Below, piece by piece: positions 41,023-54,441 of a stretch of DNA of 64,000 bases. Every line of letters begins with the position of its first letter. The first letter of the stretch is position 1. Location: assembly GCA_964036275.1 (NCBI GenBank), contig OZ038439.1, forward strand, positions 5,289,912 through 5,353,911, read 5' to 3'. The translations under genes were made by a program, and so were the position numbers. Below the pieces are notes generated by a model. The model was not told the origin of the DNA, did not search any database, and saw only the letters and a list, made by a program, of their open reading frames with translations. Source of the stretch: Litoditis marina. Its lineage: Eukaryota > Nematoda > Chromadorea > Rhabditida > Rhabditidae.

Positions 41023-43832
41023 ATCTCCACTACAACTGAAATGACATCATCCCTAAAACCAACTTAGCCCTATATGATGTTTTGGAGACAAAACTGGTAT
41101 ATTTGAAATCTCCGTATTCTAATTAGTCAGAAACACTATCATTTGTTGTAATATGATTAAACATCTCCGAATTAATAAATCTCCACTACAACTGAAATGA
41201 CATCATCCCTAAAACCAACTTAGCCCTATATGATGTTTTGGAAACAAAACTGGTATATTTGAAATCGCCGTATTCTAATTAGTCAGAAACACTATCATTT
41301 GTTGTAATATGATTGAACATCTCCGAATTAATAAATCTCCACTACAACTGAAATGACATCATCCCTAAAACCAACTTAGCCCTATATGATGTTTTGGAAA
41401 CAAAACTGGTATATTTGAAATCGCCGTATTCTAACTAGTCAGAAACACTATCATTTGTTGTAATATGATTAAACATCTCCGAATTAATAAATCTCCACTA
41501 CAACTGAAATGACATCATCCCTAAAACCAACTTAGCCCTATATGATGTTTTGGAAACAAAACTGGTATATTTGATATCGCCGTATTCTAACTAGTCAGAA
41601 ACACTATCATTTGTTGTTTTATGATTAAACATCTCCGAATTAATAAATCTCCACTACAACTGAAATGACATCATCCCTAAAACCAACTTAGCCCTATATG
41701 ATGTTTTGGAAACAAAACTGGTATATTTGAAATCGCCGTATTCTAATTAGTCAGAAACACTATCATTTGTTATAATATGATTAAACATCTCCGAATTAAT
41801 AAATCTCCACTACAACTGAAATGACATCATCCCTAAAACCAACTTAGCCCTATATGATGTTTTGGAGACAAAACTGGTATATTTGAAATCGCCGTATTCT
41901 AATTAGTCAGAAACATTATCATTTGTTGTAATATGATTGAACATCTCCGAATTAATAAATCTCCACTACAACTGAAATGACATCATCCCTAAAACCAACT
42001 TAGCCCTATATGATGTTTTGGAGACAAAACTGGTATATTTGAAATCGCTGAATATTCTAATTAGTCAGAAACACTATCATTTGTTGTAATATGATTAAAC
42101 ATCTCCGAATTAATAAATCTCCACTACAACTGAAATGACATCATCCCTAAAACCAACTTAGCCCTATATGATGTTTTGGAAACAAAACTGGTATATTTGA
42201 AATCGCCGTATTCTAATTAGTCAGAAACACTATCATTTGTTATAATATGATTAAACATCTCCGAATTAATAAATCTCCACTATAACTGAAATGACATCAT
42301 CCCTAAAACCAACTTAGCCCTATATGATGTTTTGGAGACAAAACTGGTATATTTGAAATCGCCGTATTCTAATTAGTCAGAAACATTATCATTTGTTGTA
42401 ATATGATTGAACATCTCCGAATTAATAAATCTCCACTACAACTGAAATGACATCATCCCTAAAACCAACTTAGCCCTATACGATGTTTTGGAGACAAAAC
42501 TGGTATATTTGAAATCGCCGTATTCTAATTAGTCAGAAACACTATCATTTGTTGTAATATGATTAAACATCTCCGAATTAATAAATCTCCACTACAACTG
42601 AAATGACATCATCCCTAAAACCAACTTAGCCCTATATGATGTTTTGGAGACAAAACTGGTATATTTGAAATCGCCGTATTCTAATTAGTCAGAAACACTA
42701 TGATTTGTTGTAATATGATTAAACATCTCCGAATTAATAAATCTCCACTACAACTGAAATGACATCATCCCTAAAACCAACTTAGCCCTATATGATGTTT
42801 TGGAGACAAAACTGGTATATTTGGAATCTCCGTATTCTAATTAGTCAGAAACACTATCTTTTGTTGTAATATGATTAAACATCTCCGAATTAATAAATCT
42901 CCACTACAACTGAAATGACATCATCCCTAAAACCAACTTAGCCCTATATGATGTTTTGGAGACAAAACTGGTATATTTGAAATCGCCGTATTCTAATTAG
43001 TCAGAAACACTATCATTTGTTGTAATATGATTAAACATCTCCGAATTAATAAATCTCCACTACAACTGAAATGACATCATCCCTAAAACCAACTTAGCCC
43101 TATATGATGTTTTGGAAACAAAACTGGTATATTTGAAATCGCCGTATTCTAATTAGTCAGAAACACTATCATTTGTTGTAATATGATTAAACATCTCCGA
43201 ATTAATAAATATCCACTACAACTGAAATGACATCATCCCTAAAACCAACTTAGCCCTATATGATGTTTTGGAGACAAAACTGGTATATTTGAAATCGCCG
43301 TATTCTAATTAGTCAGAAACACTATCATTTGTTGTAATATGATTAAACATCTCCGAATTAATAAATCTCCACTACAACTGAAATGACATCATCCCTAAAA
43401 CCAACTTAGCCCTATATGATGTTTTGGAGACAAAACTGGTATATTTGAAATCGCCGTATTCTAATTAGTCAGAAACACTATGATTTGTTGTAATATGATT
43501 AAACATCTCCGAATTAATAAATCTCCACTACAACTGAAATGACATCATCCCTAAAACCAACTTAGCCCTATATGATGTTTTGGAGACAAAACTGGTATAT
43601 TTGGAATCTCCGTATTCTAATTAGTCAGAAACACTATCTTTTGTTGTAATATGATTAAACATCTCCGAATTAATAAATCTCCACTACAACTGAAATGACA
43701 TCATCCCTAAAACCAACTTAGCCCTATATGATGTTTTGGAGACAAAACTGGTATATTTGAAATCTCCGTATTCTAATTAGTCAGAAACACTATCATTTGT
43801 TGTAATATGATCAAACATCTCCTAATTAATAA
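41023..43832 (+). repeat. Higher-order block D, copy 3
   Basis: Eighteen monomers with the block D order: TTGATATCGCC with GTTTTATG (41491), GTTATAATATG (41647), CATTATC/ATTGAAC (41803), a 158-bp monomer with TCGCTGAATATTC (41959), CACTATAACTG (42273), CTATACGATG (42429), CTATGATTTG (42585) and GGAATCTCC (42741). Then come 43053, AATATCCAC (43209), CTATGATTTG (43365), GGAATCTCC (43521) and a CTCCTAATT end (43677). CTATACGATG is 3746 bp (24 monomers plus two bases) after copy 2. It retains the monomer missing from copy 2. Confidence 0.85.
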
Positions 43833-46800
43833 ATCTCCACTACAACTGAAATGACATCATCCCTAAAACCAACTTAGCCCTATATGATGTTTTGGAAACA
43901 AAACTGGTATATTTGAAATCGCCGTATTCTAATTAGTCAGAAACACTATCATTTGTTGTAATATGATTAAACATCTCCGAATTAATAAATCTCCACTACA
44001 ACTGAAATGACATCATCCCTAAAACCAACTTAGCCCTATATGATGTTTTGGAGACAAAACTGGTATATTTGGAATCTCCGTATTCTAATTAGTCAGAAAC
44101 ACTATCTTTTGTTGTAATATGATTAAACATCTCCGAATTAATAAATCTCCACTACAACTGAAATGACATCATCCCTAAAACCAACTTAGCCCTATATGAT
44201 GTTTTGGAGACAAAACTGGTATATTTGAAATCTCCGTATTCTAATTAGTCAGAAACACTATCATTTGTTGTAATATGATTAAACATCTCCGAATTAATAA
44301 ATCTCCACTACAACTGAAATGACATCATCCCTAAAACCAACTTAGCCCTATATGATGTTTTGGAAACAAAACTGGTATATTTGAAATCGCCGTATTCTAA
44401 TTAGTCAGAAACACTATCATTTGTTGTAATATGATTAAACATCTCCGAATTAATAAATCTCCACTACAACTGAAATGACATCATCCCTAAAACCAACTTA
44501 GCCCTATATGATGTTTTGGAAACAAAACTGGTATATTTGAAATCGCCGTATTCTAACTAGTCAGAAACACTATCATTTGTTGTAATATGATTAAACATCT
44601 ACGAATTAATAAATCTCCACTACAACTGAAATGACATCATCCCTAAAACCAACTTAGCCCTATATGATGTTTTGGAGACAAAACTGGTATATTTGAAATC
44701 TCCGTATTCTAATTAGTCAGAAACACTATCATTTGTTGTAATATGATTAAACATCTCCGAATTAATAAATCTCCACTACAACTGAAATGACATCATCCCT
44801 AAAACCAACTTAGCCCTATATGATGTTTTGGAAACAAAACTGGTATATTTGAAATCGCCGTATTCTAATTAGTCAGAAACACTATCATTTGTTGTAATAT
44901 GATTGAACATCTCCGAATTAATAAATCTCCACTACAACTGAAATGACATCATCCCTAAAACCAACTTAGCCCTATATGATGTTTTGGAAACAAAACTGGT
45001 ATATTTGAAATCGCCGTATTCTAACTAGTCAGAAACACTATCATTTGTTGTAATATGATTAAACATCTCCGAATTAATAAATCTCCACTACAACTGAAAT
45101 GACATCATCCCTAAAACCAACTTAGCCCTATATGATGTTTTGGAGACAAAACTGGTATATTTGAAATCGCCGTATTCTAATTAGTCAGAAACACTATCAT
45201 TTGTTGTAATATGATTAAACATCTCCGAATTAATAAATCTCCACTACAACTGAAATGACATCATCCCTAAAACCAACTTAGCCCTATATGATGTTTTGGA
45301 GACAAAACTGGTATATTTGAAATCGCCGTATTCTAATTAGTCAGAAACACTATCATTTGTTGTAATATGATTAAACATCTCCGAATTAATAAATCTCCAC
45401 TACAACTGAAATGACATCATCCCTAAAACCAACTTAGCCCTATATGATGTTTTGGAGACAAAACTGGTATATTTGAAATCGCCGTATTCTAACTAAACAG
45501 AAACACTATCATTTGTTGTAATATGATTAAACATCTCCGAATTAATAAATCTCCACTACAACTGAAATGACATCATCCATAAAACCAACTTAGCCCTATA
45601 TGATGTTTTGGAGACAAAACTGGTATATTTGAAATCGCCGTATTCTAACTAGTCAGAAACACTATCATTTGTTGTAATATGATTAAACATCTACGAATTA
45701 ATAAATCTCCACTACAACTGAAATGACATCATCCCTAAAACCAACTTAGCCCTATATGATGTTTTGGAGACAAAACTGGTATATTTGAAATCTCCGTATT
45801 CTAATTAGTCAGAAACACTATCATTTGTTGTAATATGATTAAACATCTCCGAATTAATAAATCTCCACTACAACTGAAATGACATCATCCCTAAAACCAA
45901 CTTAGCCCTATATGATGTTTTGGAAACAAAACTGGTATATTTGAAATCGCCGTATTCTAATTAGTCAGAAACACTATCATTTGTTGTAATATGATTAAAC
46001 ATCTCCGAATTAATAAATCTCCACTACAACTGAAATGACATCATCCCTAAAACCAACTTAGCCCTATATGATGTTTTGGAAACAAAACTGGTATATTTGA
46101 AATCGCCGTATTCTAACTAGTCAGAAACACTATCATTTGTTGTAATATGATTAAACATCTCCGAATTAATAAATCTCCACTACAACTGAAATGACATCAT
46201 CCCTAAAACCAACTTAGCCCTATATGATGTTTTGGAAACAAAACTGGTATATTTGATATCGCCGTATTCTAACTAGTCAGAAACACTATCATTTGTTGTA
46301 ATATGATTAAACATCTCCGAATTAATAAATCTCCACTACAACTGAAATGACATCATCCCTAAAACCAACTTGGCCCTATATGATGTTTTGGAAACAAAAC
46401 TGGTATATTTGAAATCGCCGTATTCTAATTAGTCAGAAACACTATCATTTGTTATAATATGATTAAACATCTCCGAATTAATAAATCTCCACTACAACTG
46501 AAATGACATCATCCCTAAAACCAACTTAGCCCTATATGATGTTTTGGAGACAAAACTGGTATATTTGAAATCGCCGTATTCTAACTAGTCAGAAACACTA
46601 TCATTTGTTGTAATATGATTAAACATCTCCGAATTAATAAATCTCCACTACAACTGAAATGACATCATCCATAAAACCAACTTAGCCCTATATGATGTTT
46701 TGGAGACAAAACTGGTATATTTGAAATCGCCGTATTCTAATTAGTCAGAAACACTATCATTTGTTATAATATGATTAAACATCTCCGAATTAATAAATCT

Positions 46801-47264
46801 CCACTACAACTGAAATGACATCATCCCTAAAACCAACTTAGCCCTATATGATGTTTTGGAGACAAAACTGGTATATTTGAAATCGCCGTATTCTAATTAG
46901 TCAGAAACACTATCATTTGTTATAATATGATTAAACATCTCCGAATTAATAAATCTCCACTACAACTGAAATGACATCATCCCTAAAACCAACTTAGCCC
47001 TATATGATGTTTTGGAGACAAAACTGGTATATTTGAAATCGCCGTATTCTAATTAGTCAGAAACACTATCATTTGTTATAATATGATTAAACATCTCCGA
47101 ATTAATAAATCTCCACTACAACTGAAATGACATCATCCATAAAACCAACTTAGCCCTATATGATGTTTTGGAGACAAAACTGGTATATTTGAAATCGCCG
47201 TATTCTAACTAGTCAGAAACACTATCATTTGTTGTAATATGATTAAACATCTCCGAATTAATAA
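43833..47264 (+). repeat. Satellite stretch between block D copies 3 and 4
   Basis: Twenty-two monomers of P, Q, R and GGAGAC/TCGCC types. Within it, 44145-44924 is the source-like match to the island at 4211-4990. At 46173-46484 a TTGATATCGCC plus GTTATAATATG pair starts a truncated block D copy. It is followed by GTTATAATATG/GGAGAC monomers and CATCCATAAAACC copies (near 46671 and 47137), then the pair repeats at 47265. Private changes include CTAACTAAACAG near 45491 and CTTGGCCC near 46371. Confidence 0.8.
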
Positions 47265-49915
47265 ATCTCCACTACAACTGAAATGACATCATCCCTAAAA
47301 CCAACTTAGCCCTATATGATGTTTTGGAAACAAAACTGGTATATTTGATATCGCCGTATTCTAACTAGTCAGAAACACTATCATTTGTTGTAATATGATT
47401 AAACATCTCCGAATTAATAAATCTCCACTACAACTGAAATGACATCATCCCTAAAACCAACTTAGCCTATATGATGTTTTGGAAACAAAACTGGTATATT
47501 TGAAATCGCCGTATTCTAATTAGTCAGAAACACTATCATTTGTTATAATATGATTAAACATCTCCGAATTAATAAATCTCCACTACAACTGAAATGACAT
47601 CATCCCTAAAACCAACTTAGCCCTATATGATGTTTTGGAGACAAAACTGGTATATTTGAAATCGCCGTATTCTAATTAGTCAGAAACACTATCATTTGTT
47701 GTAATATGATTAAACATCTCCGAATTAATAAATCTCCACTACAACTGAAATGACATCATCCCTAAAACCAACTTAGCCCTATATGATGTTTTGGAGACAA
47801 AACTGGTATATTTGAAATCGCCGTATTCTAATTAGTCAGAAACACTATCATTTGTTGTAATATGATTAAACATCTCCGAATTAATAAATCTCCACTACAA
47901 CTGAAATGACATCATCCCTAAAACCAACTTAGCCCTATATGATGTTTTGGAGACAAAACTGGTATATTTGAAATCGCCGTATTCTATTTAGTCAGAAACA
48001 CTATCATTTGTTGTAATATGATTAAACATCTCCGAATTAATAAATCTCCACTACAACTGAAATGACATCATCCCTAAAACCAACTTAGCCCTATATGATG
48101 TTTTGGAGACAAAACTGGTATATTTGAAATCGCCGTATTCTAATTAGTCAGAAACACTATCATTTGTTGTAATATGATTAAACATCTCCGAATTAATAAA
48201 TCTCCACTACAACTGAAATGACATCATCCCTAAAACCAACTTAGCCCTATATGATGTTTTGGAGACAAAACTGGTATATTTGAAATCGCCGTATTCTAAT
48301 TAGTCAGAAACATTATCATTTGTTGTAATATGATTGAACATCTCCGAATTAATAAATCTCCACTACAACTGAAATGACATCATCCCTAAAACCAACTTAG
48401 CCCTATATGATGTTTTGGAGACAAAACTGGTATATTTGAAATCGCCGTATTCTAATTAGTCAGAAACACTATCATTTGTTGTAATATGATTAAACATCTC
48501 CGAATTAATAAATCTCCACTACAACTGAAATGACATCATCCCTAAAACCAACTTAGCCCTATATGATGTTTTGGAAACAAAACTGGTATATTTGAAATCG
48601 CCGTATTCTAATTAGTCAGAAACACTATCATTTGTTATAATATGATTAAACATCTCCGAATTAATAAATCTCCACTATAACTGAAATGACATCATCCCTA
48701 AAACCAACTTAGCCCTATATGATGTTTTGGAGACAAAACTGGTATATTTGAAATCGCCGTATTCTAATTAGTCAGAAACATTATCATTTGTTGTAATATG
48801 ATTGAACATCTCCGAATTAATAAATCTCCACTACAACTGAAATGACATCATCCCTAAAACCAACTTAGCCCTATACGATGTTTTGGAGACAAAACTGGTA
48901 TATTTGAAATCGCCGTATTCTAATTAGTCAGAAACACTATCATTTGTTGTAATATGATTAAACATCTCCGAATTAATAAATCTCCACTACAACTGAAATG
49001 ACATCATCCCTAAAACCAACTTAGCCCTATATGATGTTTTGAAGACAAAACTGGTATATTTGAAATCGCCGTATTCTAATTAGTCAGAAACACTATGATT
49101 TGTTGTAATATGATTAAACATCTCCGAATTAATAAATCTCCACTACAACTGAAATGACATCATCCCTAAAACCAACTTAGCCCTATATGATGTTTTGGAG
49201 ACAAAACTGGTATATTTGGAATCTCCGTATTCTAATTAGTCAGAAACACTATCTTTTGTTGTAATATGATTAAACATCTCCGAATTAATAAATCTCCACT
49301 ACAACTGAAATGACATCATCCCTAAAACCAACTTAGCCCTATATGATGTTTTGGAGACAAAACTGGTATATTTGAAATCGCCGTATTCTAATTAGTCAGA
49401 AACACTATCATTTGTTGTAATATGATTAAACATCTCCGAATTAATAAATCTCCACTACAACTGAAATGACATCATCCCTAAAACCAACTTAGCCCTATAT
49501 GATGTTTTGGAAACAAAACTGGTATATTTGAAATCGCCGTATTCTAATTAGTCAGAAACACTATCATTTGTTGTAATATGATTAAACATCTCCGAATTAA
49601 TAAATCTCCACTACAACTGAAATGACATCATCCCTAAAACCAACTTAGCCCTATATGATGTTTTGGAGACAAAACTGGTATATTTGAAATCGCCGTATTC
49701 TAATTAGTCAGAAACACTATCATTTGTTGTAATATGATTAAACATCTCCGAATTAATAAATCTCCACTACAACTGAAATGACATCATCCCTAAAACCAAC
49801 TTAGCCCTATATGATGTTTTGGAGACAAAACTGGTATATTTGAAATCGCCGTATTCTAATTAGTCAGAAACACTATCTTTTGTTGTAATATGATTAAACA
49901 TCTCCGAATTAATAA
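47265..49915 (+). repeat. Higher-order block D, copy 4 (expanded)
   Basis: TTGATATCGCC (47265) and GTTATAATATG (47421, a 155-bp monomer with TTAGCCTATATG) are followed by four extra near-identical GGAGAC/TCGCC monomers (47576-48199). The usual order then resumes: CATTATC/ATTGAAC (48200), GTTATAATATG (48512), CACTATAACTG (48668), CTATACGATG (48824), CTATGATTTG with TTTTGAAGAC (48980) and GGAATCTCC/ATCTTTTG (49136). CTATACGATG is 6395 bp after copy 3, i.e. 41 monomers minus the one-base loss. The extra consensus-like monomers look like the start of the homogeneous right-hand type. Confidence 0.82.
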
Positions 49916-51945
49916 ATCTCCACTACAACTGAAATGACATCATCCCTAAAACCAACTTAGCCCTATATGATGTTTTGGAGACAAAACTGGTATATTTGAA
50001 ATCTCCGTATTCTAATTAGTCAGAAACACTATCATTTGTTGTAATATGATTAAACATCTCCGAATTAATAAATCTCCACTACAACTGAAATGACATCATC
50101 CCTAAAACCAACTTAGCCCTATATGATGTTTTGGAGACAAAACTGGTATATTTGAAATCGCCGTATTCTAATTAGTCAGAAACACTATCATTTGTTGTAA
50201 TATGATTAAACATCTCCGAATTAATAAATCTCCACTACAACTGAAATGACATCATCCCTAAAACCAACTTAGCCCTATATGATGTTTTGGAGACAAAACT
50301 GGTATATTTGAAATCGCCGTTTTCTAATTAGTCAGAAACACTATCATTTGTTGTAATATGATTAAACATCTCCGAATTAATAAATCCCTCCACTACAACT
50401 GAAATGACATCATCCCTAAAACCAACTTAGCCCTATATGATGTTTTGGAGACAAAACTGGTATATTTGAAATCGCCGTATTCTAATTAGTCAGAAACACT
50501 ATCATTTGTTTCAATATGATTAAACATCTCCGAATTAATAAATCTCCACTACAACTGAAATGACATCATCCCTAAAACCAACTTAGCCCTATATGATGTT
50601 TCGGAGACAAAACTGGTATATTTGAAATCGCCGTATTCTAATTAGTCAGAAACACTATCATTTGTTGTAATATGATTAAACATCTCCGAATTAATAAATC
50701 TCCACTACAACTGAAATGACATCATCCCTAAAACCAACTTAGCCCTATATGATGTTTTGGAGACAAAACTGGTATATTTGGAATCTCCGTATTCTAGTTA
50801 GTCAGAAACACTATCATTTGTTGTAATATGATTAAACATCTCCGAATTAATAAATCTCCACTACAACTGAAATGACATCATCCCTAAAACCAACTTAGCC
50901 CTATATGATGTTTCGGAAACAAAACTGGTATATTTGACATCGCCGTATTCTAATTAGTCAGAAACACTATCATTTGTTGTAATATGATTAAACATCTCCG
51001 AATTAATAAATCTCCACTACAACTGAAATGACATCATCCCTGAAACCAACTTAGCCCTATATGATGTTTTGGAGACAAAACTGGTATATTTGAAATCGCC
51101 GTATTCTAATTAGTCAGAAACACTATCATTTGTTGTAATATGATTAAACATCTCCGAATTAATAAATCTCCACTACAACTGAAATGACATCATCCCTAAA
51201 ACCAACTTAGCCCTATATGATGTTTTGGAGACAAAACTGGTATATTTGAAATCGCCGTATTCTAATTAGTCAGAAACACTATCATTTGTTGTAATATGAT
51301 TAAACATCTCCGAATTAATAAATCTCCACTACAACTGAAATGATATCATCCCTAAAACCAACTTAGCCCTATATGATGTTTTGGAGACAAAACTGGTATA
51401 TTTGAAATCTCCGTATTCTAATTAGTCAGAAACACTATCATTTGTTGTAATATGATTAAACATCTCCGAATTAATAAATCTCCACTACAACTGAAATGAC
51501 ATCATCCCTAAAACCAACTTAGCCCTATATGATGTTTTGGAGACAAAACTGGTATATTTGAAATCGCCGTATTCTAATTAGTCAGAAACACTATCATTTG
51601 TTGTAATATGATTAAACATCTCCGAATTAATAAATCTCCACTACAACTGAAATGATATCATCCCTAAAACCAACTTAGCCCTATATGATGTTTTGGAGAC
51701 AAAACTGGTATATTTGAAATCGCCGTGTTCTAATTAGTCAGAAACACTATCATTTGTTGTAATATGATTAAACATCTCCGAATTAATAAATCTCCACTAC
51801 AACTGAAATGACATCATCCCTAAAACCAACTTAGCCCTATATGATGTTTTGGAGACAAAACTGGTATATTTGAAATCGCCGTATTCTAATTAGTCAGATA
51901 CACTATCATTTGTTGTAATATGATTAAACATCTCCGAATTAATAA

Positions 51946-54441
51946 ATCTCCACTACAACTGAAATGACATCATCCCTAAAACCAACTTAGCCCTATATGA
52001 TGTTTTGGAGACAAAACTGGTATATTTGAAATCGCCGTATTCTAATTAGTCAGAAACACTATCATTTGTTGTAATATGATTAAACATCTCCGAATTAATA
52101 AATCTCCACTACAACTGAAATGACATCATCCATAAAACCAACTTAGCCCTATATGATGTCTTGGAGACAAAACTGGTATATTTGAAATCGCCGTATTCTA
52201 ATTAGTCAGAAACACTATCATTTGTTGTAATATGATTAAACATCTCCGAATTAATAAATCTCCACTACAACTGAAATGACATCATCCCTAAAACCAACTT
52301 AGCCCTATATAATGTTTTGGAGACAAAACTGGTATATTTGAAATCGTCGTATTCTAATTAGTCAGAAACACTATCATTTGTTGTAATATGATTAAACATC
52401 TCCGAATTAATAAATCTCCACTACAACTGAAATGACATCATCCCTAAAACCAACTTAGCCCTATATGATGTTTTGGAGACAAAACTGGTATATTTGAAAT
52501 CGCCGTATTCTAATTAGTCAGAAACACTATCATTTGTTGTAATATGATTAAACATCTCCGAATTAATAAATCTCCACTACAACTGAAATGACATCATCCC
52601 TAAAACTAACTTAGCCCTATATGATGTTTTGGAGACAAAACTGGTATATTTGAAATCGCCGTATTCTAATTAGTCAGAAACACTATCATTTGTTGTAATA
52701 TGATTAAACATCTCCGAATTAATAAATCTTCACTACAACTGAAATGACATCATCCCTAAAACCAACTTAGCCCTATATGATGTTTTGGAGACAAAACTGG
52801 TATATTTGAAATCGCCGTATTCTAATTAGTCAGAAACACTATCATTTGTTGTAATATGATCAAACATCTCCGAATTAATAACTCTCCACTACAACTGAAA
52901 TGACATCATCCCTAAAACCAACTTAGCCCTATATGATGTTTTGGAGACAAAACTGGTATATTTGAAATCGCCGTATTCTAATTAGTCAGAAACACTATCA
53001 TTTGTTGTAATATGATTAAACATCTCCGAATTAATAAATCTCCACTACAACTGAAATGACATCATCCCTAAAACCAACTTAGCCCTATATGATGTTTTGG
53101 AGACAAAACTGGTATATTTGAAATCGCCGTATTCTAATTAGTCAGATACACTATCATTTGTTGTAATATGATTAAACATCTCCGAATTAATTAATCTCCA
53201 CTACAACTGAAATGACATCATCCCTAAAACTAACTTAGCCCTATATGATGTTTTGGAGACAAAACTGGTATATTTGAAATCGCCGTATTCTAATTAGTCA
53301 GAAACACTATCATTTGTTGTAATATGATTAAACATCTCCGAATTAATAAATCTCCACTACAACTGAAATGACATCATCCCTAAAACCAACTTAGCCCTAT
53401 ATGATGTTTTGGAGACAAAACTGGTATATTTGAAATCGCCGTATTCTAATTAGTCAGAAACACTATCATTTGTTGTAATATGATTAAACATCTCCGAATT
53501 AATAAATCTCCACTACAACTGAAATGACATCATCCCTAAAACCAACTTAGCCCTATATGATGTTTTGGAGACAAAACTGGTATATTTGAAATCGCCGTAT
53601 TCTAATTAGTCAGAAACACTATCATTTGTTGTAATATGATTAAACATCTCCGAATTAATAAATCTCCACTACAACTGAAATGACATCATCCCTAAAACCA
53701 ACTTAGCCCTTTATGATGTTTTGGAGACAAAACTGGTATATTTGAAATCGCCGTATTCTATTTAGTCAGAAACACTATCATTTGTTGTAATATGATCAAA
53801 CATCTCCGAATTAATAAATCTCCACTACAACTGAAATGACATCATCCCTAAAACCAACTTAGCCCTATATGATGTTTTGGAGACAAAACTGGTATATTTG
53901 AAATCGCCGTATTCTAATTAGTCAGAAACACTATCATTTGTTGTAATATGATTAAACATCTCCGAATTAATAAATCTCCACTACAACTGAAATGACATCA
54001 TCCCTAAAACCAACTTAGCCCTATATGATGTTTTGGAGACAAAACTGGTATATTTGAAATCGCCGTATTCTAATTAGTCAGAAACACTATCATTTGTTGT
54101 AATATGATTAAACATCTCCGAATTAATAAATCTCCACTACAACTGAAATGACATCATCCCTAAAACCAACTTAGCCCTATATGATGTTTTGGAGACAAAA
54201 CTGGTATATTTGAAATCGCCGTATTCTAATTAGTCAGATACACTATCATTTGTTGTAATATGATTAAACATCTCCGAATTAATAAATCTCCACTACAACT
54301 GAAATGACATCATCCCTAAAACTAACTTAGCCCTATATGATGTTTTGGAGACAAAACTGGTATATTTGAAATCGCCGTATTCTAATTAGTCAGAAACACT
54401 ATCATTTGTTGTAATATGATTAAACATCTCCGAATTAATAA
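51946..54441 (+). repeat. 16-monomer unit E, copy 1 (2496 bp)
   Basis: Sixteen 156-bp monomers followed directly by a second copy. Markers: CATAAAACC with GATGTCTTGG (52160), CTATATAATG with CGTCG (52305), AATCTTCAC (52729), CTCTCC start with GATCAAAC (52882), GATACAC (53145), TTAATTAATC near 53190, CCCTTTATG (53710), CTATTTAG (53761) and GATACAC (54237). Every one recurs exactly 2496 bp later. Boundaries are placed at consensus monomers and could be off by one monomer. Confidence 0.9.
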
